NCBI GenBank assembly: GCA_016218825.1
Contig: JACRCV010000027.1
Coordinates: forward strand, 1-64,000
Direction: 5' to 3'
DNA: 64,000 nucleotides
From: Deltaproteobacteria bacterium
GTDB lineage: Bacteria > Myxococcota > XYA12-FULL-58-9
A model generated the notes under the pieces. The model worked only from the letters and a program-made list of their open reading frames with translations, was not told where the DNA came from and searched no databases. Positions 17,282 to 27,110 of this stretch are shown here, piece after piece. Position 1 is the first letter of the stretch. Every line of letters starts with the position of its first letter. The position numbers and the translations under genes are program-made.

Positions 17282-18331
17282 ATGAAAGTCGGACTCGTAG
17301 GCTTCGCCGGATCGGGCAAGACCACCCTCTTCAACGCCCTCACCGGCCTGAAGGCCGACACCGGCTTCGGCGGCAAAGAGGCCGCGAACCTCGGCATGAT
17401 CAAAGTGCCCGACGCCCGCGTCGACTTCTTGGCCGAGATCTTCAAGCCCAAGAAGAAGACCCTGGCCGAGATCGGCTTCGTCGACGTCGCCGGCCCCGAC
17501 GCCAAGAAGAGCGAGAAGGGCCTCGACGCCAAGCTGGTCGCCGACATGCGCCTCTCGGACGCGCTGGTGCACGTGGTGCGCGGCTTCGACAACCCGGCGC
17601 TCACCCGGCCGCCGGATCTGCTGCGCGACCTCGAGGAGTTCGAGGCCGAGATGGTGTTCTCCGATCTGGTGCAGGTCGAGAGCCGCCTCGACCGCATCCG
17701 CAAAGAGGGCAAGAAGGGCGCGGAGAAGACCTTCTTCGAGACCCTCGCCGCGCACATGGAGGCCGGCAACCCGCTGCGCACCCTGGCCCTCTCGGAGGCT
17801 GACCTCGCGAGCGTCTCCGGCTTTGCGTTCTTGTCGCAGAAGCCGTGCATGGTGCTTTGCAGCGTCGCCGACGACGCCGCCGGCCGCGAGCTCGGTGACG
17901 ATCTGAAGGCCGCCGCCAAGAAGCGCCAGCTCACCCTGGTCCACATGGCGGGGCGCGCCGAGGCCGAGATCAGCGAGCTCGGCCCCGAGGAGCAGGCCGC
18001 GTTCTTGGCCGACCTCGGCGTGACCGCGCCGGCGCGCGCTCGCTTCATCGCCGCGGCCTACGCCCAGCTCGAGCTGATCTCGTTCTTGACCACCGGCGAG
18101 GACGAGTGCCGCGCCTGGACCATCAAGCGCGGCACCGTGGCGCGCCGCGCCGCCGGCAAGATCCACAGCGACATCGAGCGTGGCTTCATCCGCGCCGAGG
18201 TCATCCCGTTCGCCGACTTCAAGGCCCTCGGCACCGAGGCCAAGTGCCGCGAGGCCGGCAAGCTCCGCCTCGAGGGCAAGGAGTACGTGGTCCAGGACGG
18301 CGACATCGTGCACTTCCGCTTCAACGTCTGA
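17282..18331 (+). CDS. ychF: YchF/OLA1 family ribosome-associated ATPase
   Basis: A 349-residue Obg-superfamily P-loop protein. GFAGSGKTT (7-16) is the Walker A and DVAGPDAKK the switch II region. A helical coiled-coil insert (about 100-190) and a C-terminal TGS-type domain (about 265-349, ending [11 protein letters not shown]) complete the YchF layout. The family prefers ATP, binds ribosomes and dampens stress responses. The length is slightly below the usual 363. The ATG at 17282 matches the family start MKVGLVG; a longer open frame upstream is not conserved in character. It diverges from enzyme I across 124 bases. Confidence 0.93.
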   Translation: MKVGLVGFAGSGKTTLFNALTGLKADTGFGGKEAANLGMIKVPDARVDFLAEIFKPKKKTLAEIGFVDVAGPDAKKSEKGLDAKLVADMRLSDALVHVVRGFDNPALTRPPDLLRDLEEFEAEMVFSDLVQVESRLDRIRKEGKKGAEKTFFETLAAHMEAGNPLRTLALSEADLASVSGFAFLSQKPCMVLCSVADDAAGRELGDDLKAAAKKRQLTLVHMAGRAEAEISELGPEEQAAFLADLGVTAPARARFIAAAYAQLELISFLTTGEDECRAWTIKRGTVARRAAGKIHSDIERGFIRAEVIPFADFKALGTEAKCREAGKLRLEGKEYVVQDGDIVHFRFNV

Positions 18332-18367
18332 CCGCGTCCCACAGGGTAGCCGAGCTCTTGCCTGCCT

Positions 18368-18539
18368 TTGATTCCCGGCGGGCGCTTCGCGCCCGTCCTC
18401 CCCACCCCCACCCCGGAGCGTCGCCTGCGGCGCCGCTCTCGGCCCGCCCCCGGGTGGGCCCGGGTGGGGCGGGCGACATCTTTGATTCCCGGCGGGCGCT
18501 TCGCGCCCGTCCATCGGTCCAGCCCGAGAACGCGATCGG
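18368..18539 (+). repeat. Dispersed hairpin repeat, copy R4, with nested second hairpin
   Basis: This copy fills most of the 267-base gap between ychF and dacA. In order it holds TTGATTCCCG, hairpin A (GGGCGC 18380-18385 with GCGCCC 18389-18394), the linker CTCCCCACCCCCACCCC, hairpin B, and an expanded hairpin C. Then a second hairpin A unit (18481-18511) lies between two CATC tetranucleotides (18477-18480 and 18512-18515), inside sequence that in R1 reads ACATCGGTCCA. The end motif reads CGAGAACGCGAT. The flanking CATC looks like a small target duplication. Confidence 0.8.
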
Positions 18540-18598
18540 CGTGCCGACGCCTGAGAGTCCTGTTGAGAGCGACGGGCACGTGTGCTACTCGCAACGCG

Positions 18599-19438
18599 AT
18601 GGATCTCGGGCTCTTAGCTGACAACACCGTGTGGAAAGTCCTGGCGGCGGTCGCCGACATCCTGGTGGTCAGCTACCTCATCTACCGGGTCCTGCTCCTC
18701 ATCCGCGGCACCCGCGCGCAGCAGGTGCTGGTCGGCCTGGCGCTCGTCGGCATCGCGTTCTTCGCCTCGAAGTTCCTGCAGCTGCACACCCTGTCGTGGA
18801 TCTTCGACAACTTCATCGGCTCGTTTCTGCTCCTCGTCATTGTCGTCTTTCAACACGACATTCGCCGCGGTCTATCGCGCGTCGGCCGGCGGCCGTTCTT
18901 CGGCGGCGTCGCCTATGGCCAGGGCGCGTACCTGGTCGACGAGCTGACCCGCGCCGCGGAGGCGATGAGCCGGGACAAGATCGGCGCCATCATCCTCTTG
19001 GAGCGCGAGGCCGATCTGAGCGAGCTCGCGGAGACCGGGATCCGCATCGACGGCCGGGTGTCGACCGGCCTCATCGTCCAGACCTTCATGCCGCCGGGGC
19101 CGCTGCACGACGGCGCCGCCATCATCCAACAGGGGCGGCTCACCGCCGGCGCGGTGTTCTTGCCGCTCACCCAGAACCCGCGCCTCGATCCGTCGCTCGG
19201 CACCCGCCATCGGGCGGCGGTCGGCGCCACCGAGGAGGTCGACGCGGTCGCCATCGTCGTCAGCGAAGAGCGCGGTCAGATCTCGATCGCCGAGGGCGGC
19301 GCCCTCACCCGCGACCTGGACCCGGCGATGCTGCGCAAGGTGCTGACCCGCTACTTCGGGCCACGCACCGTGCGGGTCGCGAAAGAGCGCCGCACCGACG
19401 ACAAGCGCCGCGACAGCGGCCGGCAGACCGGGGTCTAA
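18599..19438 (+). CDS. dacA: Diadenylate cyclase (c-di-AMP synthase), membrane type
   Basis: A 279-residue CdaA-type enzyme that joins two ATP into c-di-AMP. Three N-terminal hydrophobic helices (about 13-35, 38-58, 67-85) precede the DAC domain, with the catalytic DGA at 171-173 ([12 protein letters not shown]) and RHR at 203-205. Start 18599 (MDLGLLADN) fits the family; an open frame extending upstream only translates repeat R4. It heads a tight run with cdaR (three-base gap) and glmM, the same order used by Gram-positive c-di-AMP operons, where CdaR and GlmM modulate the cyclase. Confidence 0.95.
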   Translation: MDLGLLADNTVWKVLAAVADILVVSYLIYRVLLLIRGTRAQQVLVGLALVGIAFFASKFLQLHTLSWIFDNFIGSFLLLVIVVFQHDIRRGLSRVGRRPFFGGVAYGQGAYLVDELTRAAEAMSRDKIGAIILLEREADLSELAETGIRIDGRVSTGLIVQTFMPPGPLHDGAAIIQQGRLTAGAVFLPLTQNPRLDPSLGTRHRAAVGATEEVDAVAIVVSEERGQISIAEGGALTRDLDPAMLRKVLTRYFGPRTVRVAKERRTDDKRRDSGRQTGV

Positions 19439-19441
19439 CGG

Positions 19442-20386
19442 ATGCGCCTGACCTTCATCACCCGCAACCTGACCCTGAAGATCTTCTCGCTGGTGCTCGC
19501 GAGTCTGCTCTACGTCTTCGTCGGCCTCGAGAGCGCGACGCCGGTGGACGTCGAGTTCCGCCTCGAGTACCACACCGCCGACGACATGATGGTGACCGGC
19601 GACCCGCCGGCGATCGTGCTCACCACGCTGCAGGGGCCGTGGGCCAACCTGCGCTCCTTCGACATCGCGACCTTGCCGCCGGTCGTGGTCGATCTCGCCG
19701 GCGCCGAGCCCGGGACCCTGCGGCATCGCATCGACACCGGTGACATCCAGGTGCCCGGCGGCATGAAGGTCGTCGCCATTCGGCCGTCGGAGGTCGAGCT
19801 CACCCTCGATCGCCGCGTCGAGCGGCTGGTCGTCGTCGAGCCCGACGTCACCGAGCGGCCGGCGTTCGGCTACGAGATCGTCGAGATTCGAGTCGAGCCG
19901 AAGCAGGTGCGCGTCGTCGGGCCGATGGCGCGGATGCGCGCCCTCGACTTCGTCGCCACCCGGCCGATCGACATCGGCGGCCGCGAGGACGACGTCAACA
20001 TGGAGGTCGACCTGCGGCCCCCGGCGCCCGGCATGCGGCTGTTGGACAAGCGGGTGCGGGTGTTGATCGAGATCGGCGAGGAGCTCGTGACCCGGACCTT
20101 CGCGAGCCAGAAGGTGGTGATCGACAACGCCCCGCGCGGGACGCGCGTCGCCCCCGACAGCGTCAGCGTCGCGCTCAAGGGCCCGCGGCGCTTCCTGGAC
20201 GTCGCCGGGGGCAAGGTGAGCTTCGAGGTCTTCGTCGACGCGATGCCCGAGCTCGAGGAGGGCCAACAGATCTTCGAGAAGAACGTCTCGATCCGCAACG
20301 CGCCGGAGCGCTCGCTGCTCGTGATCCCGGTCCCGAAGGTGACGCTGCAGATCCCCAAGGTCGCGGTCCGCAAGAAGAGGAAGTGA
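19442..20386 (+). CDS. cdaR: YbbR-domain regulator of diadenylate cyclase
   Basis: A 314-residue protein with one N-terminal membrane helix (about 8-28, LTLKIFSLVLASLLYVFVG) and an extracytoplasmic part of YbbR-type repeats rich in beta strands. Several blocks of the 'VEPKQVRVVGPMARM' kind are seen at about residues 45-290. The end is Lys/Arg-rich (VRKKRK). CdaR homologues bind the membrane cyclase and tune c-di-AMP output. The gene starts three bases after dacA and ends two bases before glmM, so the three are surely cotranscribed. Confidence 0.88.
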   Translation: MRLTFITRNLTLKIFSLVLASLLYVFVGLESATPVDVEFRLEYHTADDMMVTGDPPAIVLTTLQGPWANLRSFDIATLPPVVVDLAGAEPGTLRHRIDTGDIQVPGGMKVVAIRPSEVELTLDRRVERLVVVEPDVTERPAFGYEIVEIRVEPKQVRVVGPMARMRALDFVATRPIDIGGREDDVNMEVDLRPPAPGMRLLDKRVRVLIEIGEELVTRTFASQKVVIDNAPRGTRVAPDSVSVALKGPRRFLDVAGGKVSFEVFVDAMPELEEGQQIFEKNVSIRNAPERSLLVIPVPKVTLQIPKVAVRKKRK

Positions 20387-20388
20387 CG

Positions 20389-21786
20389 ATGGCGAACAAA
20401 CGGTCCGCGGCCGGGGCCGAGGACGGCAAGACCCGCGAGCGGCGCCTGTTCGGCACCGACGGCGTGCGCGGCGTCGCCAACCAACACCCGATGACCTGCG
20501 AGGTGGCTTTGGCGCTCGGGCGCGCCGTGGCCTACGAGGTCCGGCAGAAGGCCGGGCGGCACCGGATCATCGTCGGCAAGGACCCGCGGCTGTCGGGCTA
20601 CATGCTGGAGATGGCGCTGGCGAGCGGCGTCTGCTCGATGGGGGTCGACGTGCTGCTGGTCGGGCCGCTGCCGACGCCGGCGATCGCCTTCTTGACCCAG
20701 GACATGCGGGCCGAGGCCGGGGTGATGATCAGCGCCAGCCACAACCCCTACGAGGACAACGGCATCAAGATCTTCGCCAGCGACGGCTTCAAGCTCCCCG
20801 ACGAGCGCGAGAGCCGACTGGAGCAGCTCCTCGCCGACGAGAAGGTCGGCAAGGTGCGGCCGGTCAGGAGCGCGGTCGGCAAGGCCTACCGCATCGACGA
20901 CGCCTCGGGTCGCTACGTCGTCGCGCTGAAGTCGGTGTTCCCGACCGATCTGGATCTCGAGGGGCTGACCGTGGTCGTCGACTGCGGCAACGGCGCCGCC
21001 TACAAGGTAGCGCCGACCGTGCTCCGCGAGCTCGGGGCCACGACCCACGCGCTCGGCGTCGCCCCCGACGGCCGCAACATCAATCGCCGCTGCGGCGCGC
21101 TGCACCCGCACGGGTTGAAGGCCGCCGTCCGCCGCACCCGCGCCGACCTCGGCATCGCGTTGGACGGCGACGCCGATCGCCTGGTGGTCGTCGACGACCA
21201 GGGCGAGGTCGTGGACGGCGACTTGTTGCTCGCCCTCGGCGCCGAGCAGCTGCTCACCGCCGGCGCCCTGAAGCACAAGACCCTGGTCGCGACGGTGATG
21301 TCGAACCTGGCGCTCGACAAGCGGGTGCGGGCGCTCGGCGGCAAGGTGGTGCGCACCCAGGTCGGCGACCGTTACGTCGTCGAGGCGATGCGCAAAGGCG
21401 ACCACAACTTCGGCGGCGAGCAGTCGGGGCATTTGATCTACCTCGACCACGCGACCACCGGCGACGGGATGTTGGCGGCCTTGAAGCTGCTCGCGGTGCT
21501 GCAGAAGAGCGGCGTCAAGCTCTCGGAGCTGAAGCGCAGCCTGATCTTGTTCCCGCAGGCCCTGGTGAACGTCGCCATCCGGCAGAAGAAGCCGCTCGAG
21601 GAGCTGCCGGCGGTGCAGACGCTCATCCGCCGCATCGAGAGCCGCCTCGGCGCGGACGGCCGGATCCTGGTGCGGTTCTCGGGCACCGAGGCCAAGGCGC
21701 GGGTGCTCGTCGAGGGGCCGGACAAGAAGACCGTGAACAAGATGGCGTCCGAGATCGCCGCGGCCATCGAGCGCGCGCTCGGTTGA
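20389..21786 (+). CDS. glmM: Phosphoglucosamine mutase
   Basis: A 465-residue enzyme that converts glucosamine-6-phosphate to glucosamine-1-phosphate for UDP-GlcNAc. Motifs are LFGTDGVRG (20-28), the phosphoserine loop SASHNP with catalytic Ser117, the metal loop DGDADR (about 258-263), the sugar loop GGEQSGH and the phosphate loop [11 protein letters not shown]. The length matches GlmM. Start 20389 follows AGAGGA; the GTG overlapping the cdaR stop (20383) is less likely. The first 17 residues are a basic extension before the conserved core. Confidence 0.95.
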   Translation: MANKRSAAGAEDGKTRERRLFGTDGVRGVANQHPMTCEVALALGRAVAYEVRQKAGRHRIIVGKDPRLSGYMLEMALASGVCSMGVDVLLVGPLPTPAIAFLTQDMRAEAGVMISASHNPYEDNGIKIFASDGFKLPDERESRLEQLLADEKVGKVRPVRSAVGKAYRIDDASGRYVVALKSVFPTDLDLEGLTVVVDCGNGAAYKVAPTVLRELGATTHALGVAPDGRNINRRCGALHPHGLKAAVRRTRADLGIALDGDADRLVVVDDQGEVVDGDLLLALGAEQLLTAGALKHKTLVATVMSNLALDKRVRALGGKVVRTQVGDRYVVEAMRKGDHNFGGEQSGHLIYLDHATTGDGMLAALKLLAVLQKSGVKLSELKRSLILFPQALVNVAIRQKKPLEELPAVQTLIRRIESRLGADGRILVRFSGTEAKARVLVEGPDKKTVNKMASEIAAAIERALG

Positions 21787-21796
21787 GGAGAGGACC

Positions 21797-22519
21797 ATGG
21801 GCATTCGCCGGCTGGGTGTGAACATCGATCACGTCGCGACGTTGCGGCAGACGCGCCGCAAGCTCTACCCCGATCCGGTCGCGGCGGCGTCGGTCTGCGA
21901 GCGGGCGGGGGCCGATCAGATCACCTGCCATCTGCGCGAGGACCGGCGCCACATCCAGGACCGCGATCTGCGCCTGCTGCGGTCCACGGTCGCCACCCGC
22001 CTGAACCTCGAGATGGCGGCGACCCAGGAGATGCTGAAGACCGCGTACGACGTCAAGCCCGACATGGTGACCCTGGTCCCGGAGCGACGCGAGGAGCTGA
22101 CCACCGAGGGCGGCCTCGACGTCACCCACCACAAAGACGGCCTGAAGAAGTTCCTCCAGAGCCTCAAGGACGCCGACATCGAGACCAGCCTGTTCATCGA
22201 TCCGGATCTGGACCAGGTGCGCGCGGCGCATCGGATCGAGGCGCAAGCGGTCGAGCTGCACACCGGCAAGTTCTGTGACGCCCGCGGCGACGCCGAGCGG
22301 CGCGCCGAGCTCCAACGCCTGGCGGACGCGGCGATGGCGGCCGCGAAGCTCGGGCTGAAGGTCGCCGCCGGCCACGGGCTCAACTACCACAACATCGGCG
22401 CGCTCTTACCGATCCCCGAGATCGAGGAGTACAACATCGGTCACGGCATCGTCGCGCACGCGGTCTTCGTCGGCCTCGAGCGCGCGGTGCGCGACATGGT
22501 GGCGTTGCTCTGCGCCTGA
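21797..22519 (+). CDS. pdxJ: Pyridoxine 5'-phosphate synthase
   Basis: A 240-residue TIM-barrel enzyme that condenses deoxyxylulose 5-phosphate with aminoacetone phosphate in vitamin B6 synthesis. Conserved blocks are [15 protein letters not shown] at the start, [17 protein letters not shown] (30s-50s), [27 protein letters not shown] and [20 protein letters not shown] precedes the ATG. It is ten bases after glmM, in the same operon. Confidence 0.96.
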   Translation: MGIRRLGVNIDHVATLRQTRRKLYPDPVAAASVCERAGADQITCHLREDRRHIQDRDLRLLRSTVATRLNLEMAATQEMLKTAYDVKPDMVTLVPERREELTTEGGLDVTHHKDGLKKFLQSLKDADIETSLFIDPDLDQVRAAHRIEAQAVELHTGKFCDARGDAERRAELQRLADAAMAAAKLGLKVAAGHGLNYHNIGALLPIPEIEEYNIGHGIVAHAVFVGLERAVRDMVALLCA

Positions 22520-22539
22520 GCGGGCGCGGGAGGGGTTTC

Positions 22540-24072
22540 GTGGACTATCTGGTCAGTGCGGTGGAGATGCGCGAGCTCGATCGCCTGGCCATCGAGGGCC
22601 GGCGGATCCCGGGCCGGGTGTTGATGGAGACCGCCGGTCTCGCGGTCGCCGATCACTCTGCCCGCATGCTCCCGCAGCCGGGTCGGGTGGCCGTGGTCTG
22701 CGGCACCGGCAACAACGGCGGTGACGGCTTCGTGGCGGCGCGCTCGCTCCAGGCGCGCGGCTACGAGGTGCGGGTGTTCATCATCGGCGACCGGGAGCGG
22801 GTCAAGGGCGACGCCCGCCTGGCGCTCGACGCGTTGGTGCTCGCGGCGCCGCAGACGATCCAGGCGGTCAACGACGCCAAAGGGATGTGGAGCTTCGCCG
22901 AGTACCTGCGCGGCGCAAGGCTCGCGGTCGACGCGTTGTTCGGCACCGGCCTGAGCTCCGACGTCAAAGGCCTCGCCGCCGAGGTCATCGACGTGTTGAA
23001 CGAGAGCGACACCCCGGTGTTGGCGGTCGACATCCCGTCGGGGGTGGACGCCGACACCGGCCTGATCCTCGGGCGGGCGGTGACCGCCACCGCCACCGTG
23101 ACCTTCGCGTTCCCGAAGCGGGGCCACTATCAGTGTCCGGGCGCGATGCAGCGCGGCACGCTCGAGGTCGTCGACATCGGGATCGCGAAGGCCTTGGCCG
23201 AGAAGCTGCCGGTCGCGGCGCGGCTCCTCGGCGCAGCGGACGGGCCGCGGCTGCTCCCGCCGCGGCCTTTGGACGCCCACAAGGGCCACTTCGGCCACGC
23301 GCTGGTGCTCGCCGGCTCGCGGACGACGCCGGGGGCCGCGGTGTTGGCGCTCCAGGGCGCGCTGCGGGCCGGGGCCGGTCTCGTGAGCTTCGCCGCCGAC
23401 GCCGCGACCTTGGCGGCCGCGCCGGCGCGGCCGCCCGAGGTGATGCTGCGCTTGCGCGACGAGGGCGAGGCGGTCGACGCGTGGCTGGCGCGGGCGCTCG
23501 CCGGGGTGACCGCGGTCGTCGCCGGCCCGGGGATCAGGACCGACGCGGAGGCGAAGACGCGGCTGCAGACGTTGATGTGCAGCTGCAAGGTGCCGCTGGT
23601 CCTGGACGCCGACGCCTTGAACCTGCTCGCGGCGACCCCGGATCTGTTCGCGACGGCGCAGGCGCCGCTGGTCTTGACCCCGCACCCCAAGGAGATGGCG
23701 CGCCTGACGGGGACGTCGGTGGCGGTGGTGCAACGGGATCGGATCGCGGCGGCGCTGCAGCTGTCGAGCAGTCGGCGTGCGGTCGTGGTGTTGAAGGGCG
23801 CGGGCACGGTGGTCGCGAGCCCCGAGGGGGAGGTGGCGGTGATCGACGCCGGCAACCCGGGGATGGCGAGCGGCGGCACCGGCGACGTCCTCGCCGGGAT
23901 CATCGGCGGCTTCTTGGCGCAAGGTCTCGGCGCGACGGTGGCGGCGGAGCTCGGCGCCCTGGTGCACGGGGTCGCCGGGGATCACGCGGCGAAGCGCTCG
24001 GGGCAGACCGGGCTCATCGCCACCGACATCGTCTCGAGCATGGGCGCGGTGTTCGCGGCCTGGCAGCGCTGA
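22540..24072 (+). CDS. nnr: Bifunctional NAD(P)H-hydrate epimerase and dehydratase
   Basis: A 510-residue fused repair enzyme. Residues 1-220 are the YjeF_N epimerase, with VCGTGNNGGDGFVAARSL and the LAVDIPSGVDADTG block. Residues 235-505 are the ADP/ATP-dependent dehydratase of ribokinase fold, with HKGHFGHALVLAGS, LTPHPKEMARLTG and GGTGDVLAGIIGGFLAQG. It restores hydrated NADH and NADPH. The start is a GTG at 22540 with GGGAGGGG ahead. In many relatives acpS lies between pdxJ and this gene. Here only 20 bases separate them, so acpS must be elsewhere. Confidence 0.95.
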   Translation: MDYLVSAVEMRELDRLAIEGRRIPGRVLMETAGLAVADHSARMLPQPGRVAVVCGTGNNGGDGFVAARSLQARGYEVRVFIIGDRERVKGDARLALDALVLAAPQTIQAVNDAKGMWSFAEYLRGARLAVDALFGTGLSSDVKGLAAEVIDVLNESDTPVLAVDIPSGVDADTGLILGRAVTATATVTFAFPKRGHYQCPGAMQRGTLEVVDIGIAKALAEKLPVAARLLGAADGPRLLPPRPLDAHKGHFGHALVLAGSRTTPGAAVLALQGALRAGAGLVSFAADAATLAAAPARPPEVMLRLRDEGEAVDAWLARALAGVTAVVAGPGIRTDAEAKTRLQTLMCSCKVPLVLDADALNLLAATPDLFATAQAPLVLTPHPKEMARLTGTSVAVVQRDRIAAALQLSSSRRAVVVLKGAGTVVASPEGEVAVIDAGNPGMASGGTGDVLAGIIGGFLAQGLGATVAAELGALVHGVAGDHAAKRSGQTGLIATDIVSSMGAVFAAWQR

Positions 24073-24102
24073 GGCGCTGCGGCTCGGACCGCCGGGTTGG
24101 CG

Positions 24103-24591
24103 ATGGCAGCGCGACCAACGATAAGCGCCGGGTTCGACGCCGTCCTCGGCGATCGGCGGGCGACCATGAGCCTGGCGCGCGCCTTCGGGCAGAGCGTCGG
24201 TCCGGGGACGGTGTTGGCGCTCGTCGGTGAGCTCGGCGCCGGCAAGACCACGTTCGTGCAGGGGCTCGCCGCGGGCCTGCGGATCCCCGATCTGCGGCAG
24301 GTGTTGAGCCCGACGTTCACGCTGGTCAACGAGTACGGCGGCGGGCGTTTGCCGCTCGTGCACCTCGACTTCTATCGCCTCGCGGGCGTCGAGGCCGGCA
24401 TCGCCCTCGGGCTCGAGGAGCAGACCGCGCGGCAGGACGCGGTGGTCGCGGTCGAGTGGGCGGACCGGGCGCCGGCCCTGATCCCCAACGACGCGGTGTG
24501 GCTGCGCTTTGCGTGGCAGGGGAGGGCGGGGCGCAGCGTCAGCGTCACCGGCACGTCGCGGCCGTCATCACGGCGTCGCGGGCCCACCTGA
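24103..24591 (+). CDS. tsaE: tRNA t6A biosynthesis ATPase TsaE
   Basis: A 162-residue P-loop protein needed with TsaB, TsaC and TsaD to form N6-threonylcarbamoyladenosine at tRNA position 37. Walker A is GELGAGKTT (42-50). SPTFTLVNEY and LVHLDFYRL are the family blocks after it, and VVAVEWADRAP corresponds to the conserved EW motif. A Ser/Arg-rich tail of about 12 residues ends the protein. ATG 24103 is preferred to a TTG two codons upstream. It closes the dacA operon. Confidence 0.93.
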   Translation: MAARPTISAGFDAVLGDRRATMSLARAFGQSVGPGTVLALVGELGAGKTTFVQGLAAGLRIPDLRQVLSPTFTLVNEYGGGRLPLVHLDFYRLAGVEAGIALGLEEQTARQDAVVAVEWADRAPALIPNDAVWLRFAWQGRAGRSVSVTGTSRPSSRRRGPT

Positions 24592-24673
24592 GGGGGCGCG
24601 GCGCGGCCGGGGGACGCGGAGTATCGACTCCGGGGGAGCCTTGAGGCTACATTCGCCGCCGATGGAGGCTCCC

Positions 24674-26305
24674 ATGCTCACCGCGGTGACCGAAGTCCCC
24701 CCGTGCAAGAACGAACCGGTGCTGTCGTACGCCCCCGGCACCCCCGAGCGCGCCCACCTCAAGGAGGCGCTGGCGCAAATGGGGCGCGAGGGGCGCGAGC
24801 TGTGCTCGGTCGTCGACGGCGAGGCGCTCTCGACCGCGAAGAAGCTCGAGGTCCGGCCGCCGCACGACCACCGCCGGGTGATCGCCACCGTCTGTCAAGG
24901 CGGCGCCCCCGAGGTCCAGAAGGCGATCGCGGCCGCGGGGCGCGCCCGCGACGCCTGGGGTGCGATGCCCTTCGACGAGCGCGCCGGGGTGTTCTTACGC
25001 GCCGCCGAGCTCTTGGCCGGCCGCTACCGTTACAAGGTGAACGCGGCGACGATGCTCGGCCAGAGCAAGACGATGCACCAGGCGGAGATCGACTCGGCGT
25101 GCGAGCTCGTCGACTTCTGGCGCTTCAACGTCGCCTTCGCCCGGCGCATCCTCACCGACCAACCGCTCTCCGGTCCCGGCACCTGGAACCGGATGGACTA
25201 CCGGCCGCTCGACGGCTTCGTCCTCGCGGTGACGCCGTTCAACTTCACCTCGATCGCCGGCAACCTGCCGACCGCCCCGGCGTTGATGGGCAACACCGTG
25301 GTCTGGAAGCCGGCGACCACCGCGGCGCTCTCGGCGCAGGTGATCATGGACGTCCTCGTCGAGGCCGGCCTGCCGCCGGGGGTCGTGAACCTGGTGCACG
25401 CGCCCGGCCGCGTGATCGGCGAGGTGGCGCTCACCCACCCCGAGCTCGCCGGGGTGCACTTCACCGGCTCCACCGGCACCTTCCAGACGATGTGGCAGAC
25501 GGTGGCGGCGAGCCTCAACAAGTACCGCTGTTACCCGCGCATGGTCGGCGAGACCGGCGGCAAGGACTTCATCTTCGTGCACGCCTCGGCGGACGTCGCC
25601 GCGGTGGTGACCGCGGTGGTGCGCGGTGGCTTCGAGTACCAAGGGCAGAAGTGCTCGGCGGCGTCGCGGATCTACGTGCCGAAGAGCCTGTGGAAAGACT
25701 TCGCGGCGCGCCTCGAGGCCGAGGTCAAGGCCATCAAGATGGGCGACGTCGAGGACCCCGAGACCTTCATGGGCGCGGTGATCGACGCCGCGGCCTTCGC
25801 CGACCACGAGCGCTACATCGGCTACGCCAAGGAGAACAACGGCGCGACGCTGTGGCTCGGCGGCAAGTGCGACGACAAGGTGGGCTACTTCGTCCAGCCG
25901 ACCGTGGTCGTCGCTGACGACCCGCAGCACCGGCTGATGGCGGAGGAGATCTTCGGGCCGGTGGTGACGATCCATCCCTACGAGGACGGCGCCGTCGACG
26001 CGACGCTCACGCTCTGCGACCGCACGAGCCCCTACGCGCTCACCGGCGCGGTGTTCGCCCGGGATCGGCACTTCGTGCTGCAGGCGATGCAGGCGCTGCG
26101 GTTCGCGGCCGGCAACTTCTATATCAATGACAAGCCGACCGGCGCCGTCGTCGGCCAGCAGCCGTTCGGTGGGGCGCGGGCCTCCGGGACCAACGACAAG
26201 GCCGGCAGTCTGTTGAACCTCATCCGCTGGACCAGCCCGCGGGCGATCAAGGAGACCTTCGATCCGCCGCGCGACTGGCGCTACCCGTTCATGCGGCGGG
26301 ATTAG
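24674..26305 (+). CDS. pruA: 1-pyrroline-5-carboxylate dehydrogenase
   Basis: A 543-residue aldehyde dehydrogenase of the P5CDH / ALDH4 group, which oxidises glutamate semialdehyde to glutamate with NAD in proline breakdown. Catalytic Glu293 (MVGETGGKDF) and Cys327 (YQGQKCSAASR) are present, as are TPFNFTSIAGNLP and GGARASGTNDKAG. The length fits ALDH4A1-like enzymes. The start at 24674 follows GGAGG; an ATG four codons earlier is less likely. No proline dehydrogenase is beside it. It follows tsaE by 82 bases, perhaps with its own promoter. Confidence 0.9.
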   Translation: MLTAVTEVPPCKNEPVLSYAPGTPERAHLKEALAQMGREGRELCSVVDGEALSTAKKLEVRPPHDHRRVIATVCQGGAPEVQKAIAAAGRARDAWGAMPFDERAGVFLRAAELLAGRYRYKVNAATMLGQSKTMHQAEIDSACELVDFWRFNVAFARRILTDQPLSGPGTWNRMDYRPLDGFVLAVTPFNFTSIAGNLPTAPALMGNTVVWKPATTAALSAQVIMDVLVEAGLPPGVVNLVHAPGRVIGEVALTHPELAGVHFTGSTGTFQTMWQTVAASLNKYRCYPRMVGETGGKDFIFVHASADVAAVVTAVVRGGFEYQGQKCSAASRIYVPKSLWKDFAARLEAEVKAIKMGDVEDPETFMGAVIDAAAFADHERYIGYAKENNGATLWLGGKCDDKVGYFVQPTVVVADDPQHRLMAEEIFGPVVTIHPYEDGAVDATLTLCDRTSPYALTGAVFARDRHFVLQAMQALRFAAGNFYINDKPTGAVVGQQPFGGARASGTNDKAGSLLNLIRWTSPRAIKETFDPPRDWRYPFMRRD

Positions 26306-26399
26306 GCGAAGCACGCCCGGCGACGTCGCAGGCTGTTCCCTCTGGACTCGCGGCCCACCACTGTGCGATGGCTCGTGTCCTCAAAAGGAGTACATCACA

Positions 26400-27044
26400 A
26401 TGCCAAGCACCAAGTCCGCGAATCCCTTTCTGAAGATGGCGCACGTCGACCTCGCGTATGCCGTACAGCGGCTCACCCGTCTCGGCATGACCACCGTGGC
26501 GCAGGTGCAGGCGCTCGGCGCCGAGCGGCAGGCGGAGATCGCCCAGCTCCAGGCTCGCGTCACCGCGCTCAAAGCCGCGGTCGACGTCGGGGTCGCGACG
26601 TTCGCCAAGCGCGCCGTGGGCCGCCCCAAGGGCTCGAAGAACAAGATCAAGATCGCGAAGGCCGCGGCCAAGGTGCAACGCCAGGCGAAGCCGTCGTCGA
26701 AGGTCGCCGCCGCCCAGCGGATCCAGGGCCGCTACATGGGGCTGCGCCGCCACCTGAGCCCGCAGCTGCAGGCGAGAGCCACGAAGATCGCGCAGGCCCG
26801 CGGCGTCGCGGCGGCGTTGAAGTTCGTCGAGTCGAAGCGCGTCAAGCGAGTGGCGCCCGCAAAGCCGAAGATGAAGATGACGCCGAAGATGCGGGCGGCG
26901 CGGAAGATCCAGGGCCGCTACCTCGGGCTGCGGCGCCGGTTGAGCCGCGAGCTGCAGACCGAGGCCACGAGGATTGCCCAGACCGAGGGCGTCGCCGCGG
27001 CGCTGCGTTTTGCCGAGGCCAAGGCGGCCAGCCAGGCGGCTTGA
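26400..27044 (+). CDS. Basic AT-hook protein with duplicated IQGRY module
   Basis: A 214-residue, strongly basic protein. Residues 30-60 form a predicted coiled coil (AERQAEIAQLQARV). Residues 74-82 are an AT-hook, GRPKGSKNK, which binds the minor groove of AT-rich DNA. Two similar roughly 41-residue modules follow (about 105-146 and 167-208). Each begins with IQGRY(M/L)GLRR and contains AT(K/R)IAQ and GVAAAL. The modules are about two-thirds identical and joined by a Lys-rich linker. It could be a nucleoid or chromatin-like protein; the repeat is not a family I can name. AAAAGGAG lies nine bases before the ATG. Confidence 0.75.
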   Translation: MPSTKSANPFLKMAHVDLAYAVQRLTRLGMTTVAQVQALGAERQAEIAQLQARVTALKAAVDVGVATFAKRAVGRPKGSKNKIKIAKAAAKVQRQAKPSSKVAAAQRIQGRYMGLRRHLSPQLQARATKIAQARGVAAALKFVESKRVKRVAPAKPKMKMTPKMRAARKIQGRYLGLRRRLSRELQTEATRIAQTEGVAAALRFAEAKAASQAA

Positions 27045-27110
27045 GCGGCCAACCGGGGACCTGCGCCGATTTTTTTGGCGAGGGTCGGTCCGGTCTTATC
27101 ATTGCCTTCG

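Noticed and set aside
18368-18598. Upstream extension of dacA, and likewise of the acyltransferase and transporter genes
   Set aside because: The extensions only translate the hairpin repeats (for example IPGGRFAPV) and lack ribosome sites.
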